Below, one piece after another: positions 60,675 through 64,000 of a stretch of 64,000 bases of DNA. The notes under the pieces are model-generated. The model had not been told where the DNA came from and did not search any database. It worked only from the letters and a program-made list of their open reading frames with translations. Positions within the stretch are counted from its first letter, which is position 1; every line of letters begins with the position of its first letter. Both the position numbers and the translations under genes were made by a program. The stretch is from Palauibacter sp965207805 (lineage in GTDB: Bacteria; Gemmatimonadota; Gemmatimonadetes; Palauibacterales; Palauibacteraceae). The stretch spans positions 3,162,001 through 3,226,000 of the forward strand of contig OZ242312.1 in NCBI GenBank assembly GCA_965207805.1. The letters run 5' to 3'.

Positions 60675-61886
60675 ATGATCTTCTTCGAGATTCTCCGGGT
60701 CGCGATGGATGCGATCCGCGCCAACAAGCTGCGCTCGTTCCTGACGATGCTCGGGATCGTGATCGGGGTCGGAGCCGTGATCACGATGGTCGCGCTCGGG
60801 GAGGGGGCTCAGCGGCAGGTCGAGAACCAGATCGAGTCGCTCGGCACCAACGTGCTCACGGTTCGGCCCGGACAGGGGATGTTCCGCGGCGTGCGCGGCG
60901 GGTCGAGCGCCCGGTTGACGACCGAAGACGTCGAGGCGGTGCAGCGGGGGGCCCCGGCTCTGCTGGGGGTCGCGCCGGAGATGCAGGGACAGTTGCAGGT
61001 CCAGTTCGGGCGCAACAACGCGAGCGTCCGGATTCTCGGAACGACGCCGAACTACGTCGACGTCGAGAACCATACGCTCGAACTAGGCCGCTTCTTCGAT
61101 GAGTCCGAGAACCGCGGCCGACGGCGCGTGGCCGTACTCGGGGGCGCGGTCCCGGCGGTCCTGAACTCGGAAGCCGCGGAACTCGTCGGCCGGACGATCT
61201 CGATCCGGAACATCTCCTTCGAAGTCGTGGGAGTGTTGGAGGAAAAGGGCGGATCGGGCTGGTTCAACCAGGATGAGCAGATCTTCGTCCCGCTGGAGAC
61301 GGCGCAGTTCCGGCTGCTCGGAACGGACCGCGTGAGCCAGTTCAAGGTCGTCGTCGAGAGCGAGGCGGCAATCCCGGTCGCGATGGTGCAGATCGAGGAA
61401 GTGCTCCGGCGCGAGCACCGCCTTCCGCTCGGGCGGGAGAACGACTTCTGGATCTCGGACAGCGTGCAGTTCCTCGAAATGGCGCAGGAGACGACGCAGA
61501 CGTTCACGATGCTGCTCGCCGGGATCGCCGCGGTCAGCCTCCTCGTCGGCGGCATCGGGATCATGAACATCATGCTGGTGTCGGTCACGGAGCGGACGAA
61601 GGAGATCGGCGTCCGCAAGGCGCTGGGCGCCACGCGGAGCGCGATCCTGCTCCAGTTCCTGCTCGAAGCCACGACCCTCTGCATGACGGGCGGCATCCTC
61701 GGCGTCGCGTTCGCCTACGGCGCGGCGGAAATGCTCTCGCGGTCGGCGGGCTGGACGATGGCCATCGCGCCGCAGGCCATCGGCCTCGCCGTGGTGTTCG
61801 CCGCCGCGGTGGGCATGTTCTTCGGCCTCTGGCCCGCCCGGCGCGCGGCCCGGCTCGATCCGATCGTGGCGCTGCGGTACGAATAG
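60675..61886 (+). CDS. MacB-like ABC transporter permease (ATPase domain absent)
   Basis: 403 residues. TM1 is near the N-terminus (LRSFLTMLGIVIGVGAVITMV); a large periplasmic MacB_PCD domain follows (about 50-270). Three FtsX-type TM helices are in the C-terminal part, with GIGIMNIMLVSVTERTKEIGVRKALGA. E. coli MacB carries an N-terminal ABC ATPase in the same chain; here that domain is missing, and no separate ATPase gene lies within the operon. The partner ATPase must be elsewhere or the pump is atypical. It is 10 bp after the adaptor gene. Confidence 0.9.
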   Translation: MIFFEILRVAMDAIRANKLRSFLTMLGIVIGVGAVITMVALGEGAQRQVENQIESLGTNVLTVRPGQGMFRGVRGGSSARLTTEDVEAVQRGAPALLGVAPEMQGQLQVQFGRNNASVRILGTTPNYVDVENHTLELGRFFDESENRGRRRVAVLGGAVPAVLNSEAAELVGRTISIRNISFEVVGVLEEKGGSGWFNQDEQIFVPLETAQFRLLGTDRVSQFKVVVESEAAIPVAMVQIEEVLRREHRLPLGRENDFWISDSVQFLEMAQETTQTFTMLLAGIAAVSLLVGGIGIMNIMLVSVTERTKEIGVRKALGATRSAILLQFLLEATTLCMTGGILGVAFAYGAAEMLSRSAGWTMAIAPQAIGLAVVFAAAVGMFFGLWPARRAARLDPIVALRYE

Positions 61887-61932
61887 CCCGGGTCGATTGG
61901 CGGGACGTCGCGGGCCGACGTATGGTCCGGGC

Positions 61933-62442
61933 ATGAGTGTTCCGCTGACATCCCTTCCGGACTCCGCCCGCGTCTGGATCTACGGGACGGATCGTCCGCT
62001 GACTCCCGAGGAGCGCGACGCGCTGATGGTCGACCTGCGCGCATTCGTCGACATCTGGACCGCGCACGGGGCGGCACTGCGAGCGGGCGTGGAGTGGGTC
62101 GAGGACCGGTTCGCGGTCGTCGCCGTGGACGAAGCGTCGGCGCCCGCGTCCGGGTGCTCGATCGACGCGATGGCCCGGCGGCTCGGTGCGCTCGAGGAAC
62201 GCCTGGGTTGCTCGCTTCTCGACAGCACGCGCGTGTTCTACCGGAACGAGTCCGGCGCGATCGAGAGTTGCGCGCGGACGGAGTTCCGGGCGCGGGCGAC
62301 GACGGGGACGATCGGCGAGGCGACGCCCGTCTTCGATCCCACCATCGACACGCTGGCGGCGCTGCGGGCGGGCGAACTGGAGCGTCCCGTCGCCCGTTCG
62401 TGGCACCGGCAACTCCTGGGCCGCCCCGGCGGACGGTCCTGA
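61933..62442 (+). CDS. conserved hypothetical protein with SGCSID motif
   Basis: 169 residues, ATG 61933 (a TTG at 61897 is weaker). The sequence ARVWIYGTDRPLTPEERDAL, FVDIWTAHGAALRAGVEWVED, FAVVAVDEASAPASGCSIDAMAR is that of a family frequently but misleadingly annotated as ABC transporter ATPase in Bacteroidota and relatives. It has no Walker motifs. Function is unknown; the SGCSID cysteine is conserved. It is 13 bp before the patatin gene. Confidence 0.72.
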   Translation: MSVPLTSLPDSARVWIYGTDRPLTPEERDALMVDLRAFVDIWTAHGAALRAGVEWVEDRFAVVAVDEASAPASGCSIDAMARRLGALEERLGCSLLDSTRVFYRNESGAIESCARTEFRARATTGTIGEATPVFDPTIDTLAALRAGELERPVARSWHRQLLGRPGGRS

Positions 62443-62455
62443 CCCGGGGACCGGC

Positions 62456-63616
62456 GTGACCGGGGCCCCTGGGAGTGGCGCTTCCGGCGCCGCGCGGGGG
62501 AAGCTGGCCTTCGCCCTCTCGGGTGGCGGCGCGAGGGCCGCCTACCAGACCGGCGTGCTGAGCTATGTGGGCCGGCGGCTGCCCGAGCTTCGGGTCCCCC
62601 TCCTCACCGGTGTCTCGGCGGGGGCGATCAACGTGGGGTTCCTCGCTGCCTACAGCGGAAACCTGCGCGGCGCGACGCGGGCGCTGAAGCGCCGCTGGCT
62701 CTCGCTGACGACCGAAGAAGTGCTGCGCACCAACCCCGCCTCCCTGTTCAAGGTGGGGCTTCGGCTGGGCGGGTCCCTGCTGGGCGGCGGGACCGGGCTG
62801 AGTCCCCGTTTCAGGAGCCTCGTCGACACGTCGCCGCTGCGGGAGTTCATCGAACGTGACGTCGACCGCGGAGAGATCGGGGCCCGGATCAGGGCGGGGG
62901 ATCTCGAAGCGGTGGGTCTCACGGCGATGTCGTACCAGACAGGGCGCACGGTCCTCTTCGTACAGGGAGAACCGCGGTCGGCGCCCAGGCCCGCGAGCTC
63001 GCACTACCGACTGGTGCGGACGAACATTTCGGTGGACCACATCCTGGCCTCCGCGTCGATCCCGCTCGTGTTCCCAGCCGTCAAACTCGGGCAGCAGTAC
63101 TATGGAGACGGGAGCTTCCGCACCGCGGCGCCGCTGGCGCCCGCGATTCACATGGGAGCGGACCGCATCTTCACGATCTCGGCCCGTTACCGGCGGTCGG
63201 AACTGGAGGCGCGGGCGCCGGACACGACCGGATATCCACCGCCGGCGAGGGTCCTGGGCCTGCTGCTGAACTCGGTCTTTCTCGACACGCTGGACTGGGA
63301 CGCGGCCGCGCTGCGCCGGATCAACCTCCTCGTCGACCGACTGCCCCGCGAGGTATCCGAGAGCCAGGGTCTGCGTCGCGTCGACCTGCTCATCCTGAGA
63401 CCCTCCCGGGACATCGGGAAGCTGGCCCGCGACTTCGAGATCGAACTTCCTCCCGCGCTGAGGTTTCTCGTGCGAGGCCTGGGGACCCCGGATATTAAGA
63501 CTGCCGACTTCCTGAGCTACCTCCTGTTCGAGAGCGAGTACATCCGGGCGCTCGTGGAACTGGGAGCCTCCGACGCGGAGGCGAACTGGGGCCGGATCGA
63601 GGCGTTCCTCACCTGA
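62456..63616 (+). CDS. patatin-like phospholipase
   Basis: 386 residues, start GTG 62456. The oxyanion loop is LSGGGARAAYQTGVL, the nucleophile Ser is in GVSAGAINVG (about 54) and the catalytic Asp is in YGDGSFRTAAP (about 219). It therefore has an intact Ser-Asp dyad of the patatin/RssA family, which hydrolyses acyl chains from membrane lipids. The region between them has a segment LGGSLLGGGTGLSPRF. There is no signal peptide, so it is probably cytoplasmic. The next gene overlaps its stop by 4 bp. Confidence 0.88.
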   Translation: MTGAPGSGASGAARGKLAFALSGGGARAAYQTGVLSYVGRRLPELRVPLLTGVSAGAINVGFLAAYSGNLRGATRALKRRWLSLTTEEVLRTNPASLFKVGLRLGGSLLGGGTGLSPRFRSLVDTSPLREFIERDVDRGEIGARIRAGDLEAVGLTAMSYQTGRTVLFVQGEPRSAPRPASSHYRLVRTNISVDHILASASIPLVFPAVKLGQQYYGDGSFRTAAPLAPAIHMGADRIFTISARYRRSELEARAPDTTGYPPPARVLGLLLNSVFLDTLDWDAAALRRINLLVDRLPREVSESQGLRRVDLLILRPSRDIGKLARDFEIELPPALRFLVRGLGTPDIKTADFLSYLLFESEYIRALVELGASDAEANWGRIEAFLT

Positions 63617-64000
63617 CTGCGCAACGGACGATCGTCCACTTCGCCGACCTCCACCTCGACTCCCCGTTCGCGTGGTGCGAGGCGACGGGCGACGTGGCGC
63701 GGCGGCGGCGCGAGGCGCTTCGCGACACCCTGCTCGCGATCGCGGAACTCGTGCGCTCGACCGGCGCGGACGCGCTCTTCTGCGGAGGCGATCTGTACGA
63801 GCACGATCGCGTCACGCTGGACACGGCGAACTTCCTGCGGCAGACGTTCGCCTCGCTCGACCAGGTACCGGTTTACATCGCGCCCGGCAATCACGACTGG
63901 TACGGGCCGACGAGCGTCTACGCGACGGGGGGATGGAGCGAGAACGTCCACATCTTTCGGGATCCGGCGCTGCAGGCGGTCTCCCTCGCGCCCGGCATCA
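63613..64000 (+). CDS. SbcD/Mre11-type metallophosphoesterase, 5' part
   Basis: The 3' end is cut by the window. About 129 residues are present. Metallophosphoesterase motifs occur in order: HFADLHLDSPF (I), CGGDLYEHDR (II) and APGNHDWYGP (III). They are characteristic of SbcD/YhaO-like DNA repair nucleases. No ATG or GTG lies near the conserved start; the best reading starts at CTG 63613, which overlaps the patatin stop as CTGA, mirroring the ATGA/GTGA overlaps elsewhere. A partner SbcC-like gene would be expected beyond the window. Confidence 0.8.
   Translation, partial: MTAQRTIVHFADLHLDSPFAWCEATGDVARRRREALRDTLLAIAELVRSTGADALFCGGDLYEHDRVTLDTANFLRQTFASLDQVPVYIAPGNHDWYGPTSVYATGGWSENVHIFRDPALQAVSLAPGI

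Noticed and set aside
1..64000. CRISPR arrays, tRNA/rRNA genes, transposases or IS ends
   Set aside because: No regularly spaced repeats, no cloverleaf-like sequence and no transposase motif were recognised; weak RNA genes could still be missed by eye.

Overview
The window is GC-rich, densely coded bacterial chromosome with many overlapping ATGA/GTGA start-stop junctions. Gene content and style suggest a Gemmatimonadota-like, diderm, marine-type heterotroph: an S9 peptidase, a CRTAC1-like FG-GAP/ASPIC protein, ECF sigma factors with membrane partners, TolC efflux, lipoproteins, and a large NAD-glutamate dehydrogenase. The phylum is inferred; no rRNA or other marker gene is present to prove it.

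Region 1 (1-12122, + strand) is one long co-directional block: a C-terminal fragment of a BatA-like membrane protein, mfd, a SurA-type PPIase, pdxA, ftsE-ftsX, an EnvC-like amidase activator with a degenerate LytM domain, holB, moaC and a UDP-sugar dehydrogenase. Region 2 (12012-15806, - strand) carries a LysM lytic transglycosylase, guaB and a small DUF2281-like protein. The transglycosylase overlaps the dehydrogenase tail antiparallel for 111 bp. Region 3 (15953-24141) has a WbpP-type UDP-GlcNAc 4-epimerase, an Sfp-type PPTase and glutamine synthetase, convergent with a giant NAD-glutamate dehydrogenase.

Region 4 (24270-24488) is the most striking item: a 72-codon SelW/Rdx-family gene with an in-frame TGA exactly at the Sec position of a CxxU motif. 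It is followed by a perfect 8-bp hairpin with a G-initiated 3-nt loop, which fits a bacterial SECIS element. Standard gene calling would miss it.

Region 5 (24553-31568) has a cupin, a triple-DUF4377 lipoprotein, the mutasome operon imuB / DUF6504-like / dnaE2 (no imuA visible), and a DoxX protein. Region 6 (31592-33716) looks like an accessory insert of apparently lower GC. It holds an HTH regulator behind a perfect palindrome embedded in a TTGACA promoter, then a PD-(D/E)xK-like protein paired with a small RAMA-like protein. This could be an uncharacterised defence or restriction-like cassette.

Region 7 (33739-46895) is envelope and metabolic: a double FG-GAP/ASPIC protein, an S9 peptidase, small lipoproteins, TPR proteins, a Tat-exported PatB/MalY-like PLP enzyme, and a beta-barrel protein. 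Region 8 (46915-55982) has moeA, a FabH-like synthase, an ECF sigma factor with a membrane anti-sigma-like protein fused to a glycogen-binding module, a D-threonine aldolase/D-serine dehydratase-like enzyme, XdhC, and etfBA. Region 9 (56084-64000) has a second ECF sigma operon leading through an anti-sigma-like protein and a Spy-like periplasmic protein to a TolC-MacA-permease efflux set with no visible ATPase. It is followed by a conserved hypothetical, a patatin, and the start of an SbcD-like metallophosphoesterase cut by the window edge. No rRNA, tRNA, CRISPR array or IS element was recognised. No gene-free stretch exceeds about 210 bp.
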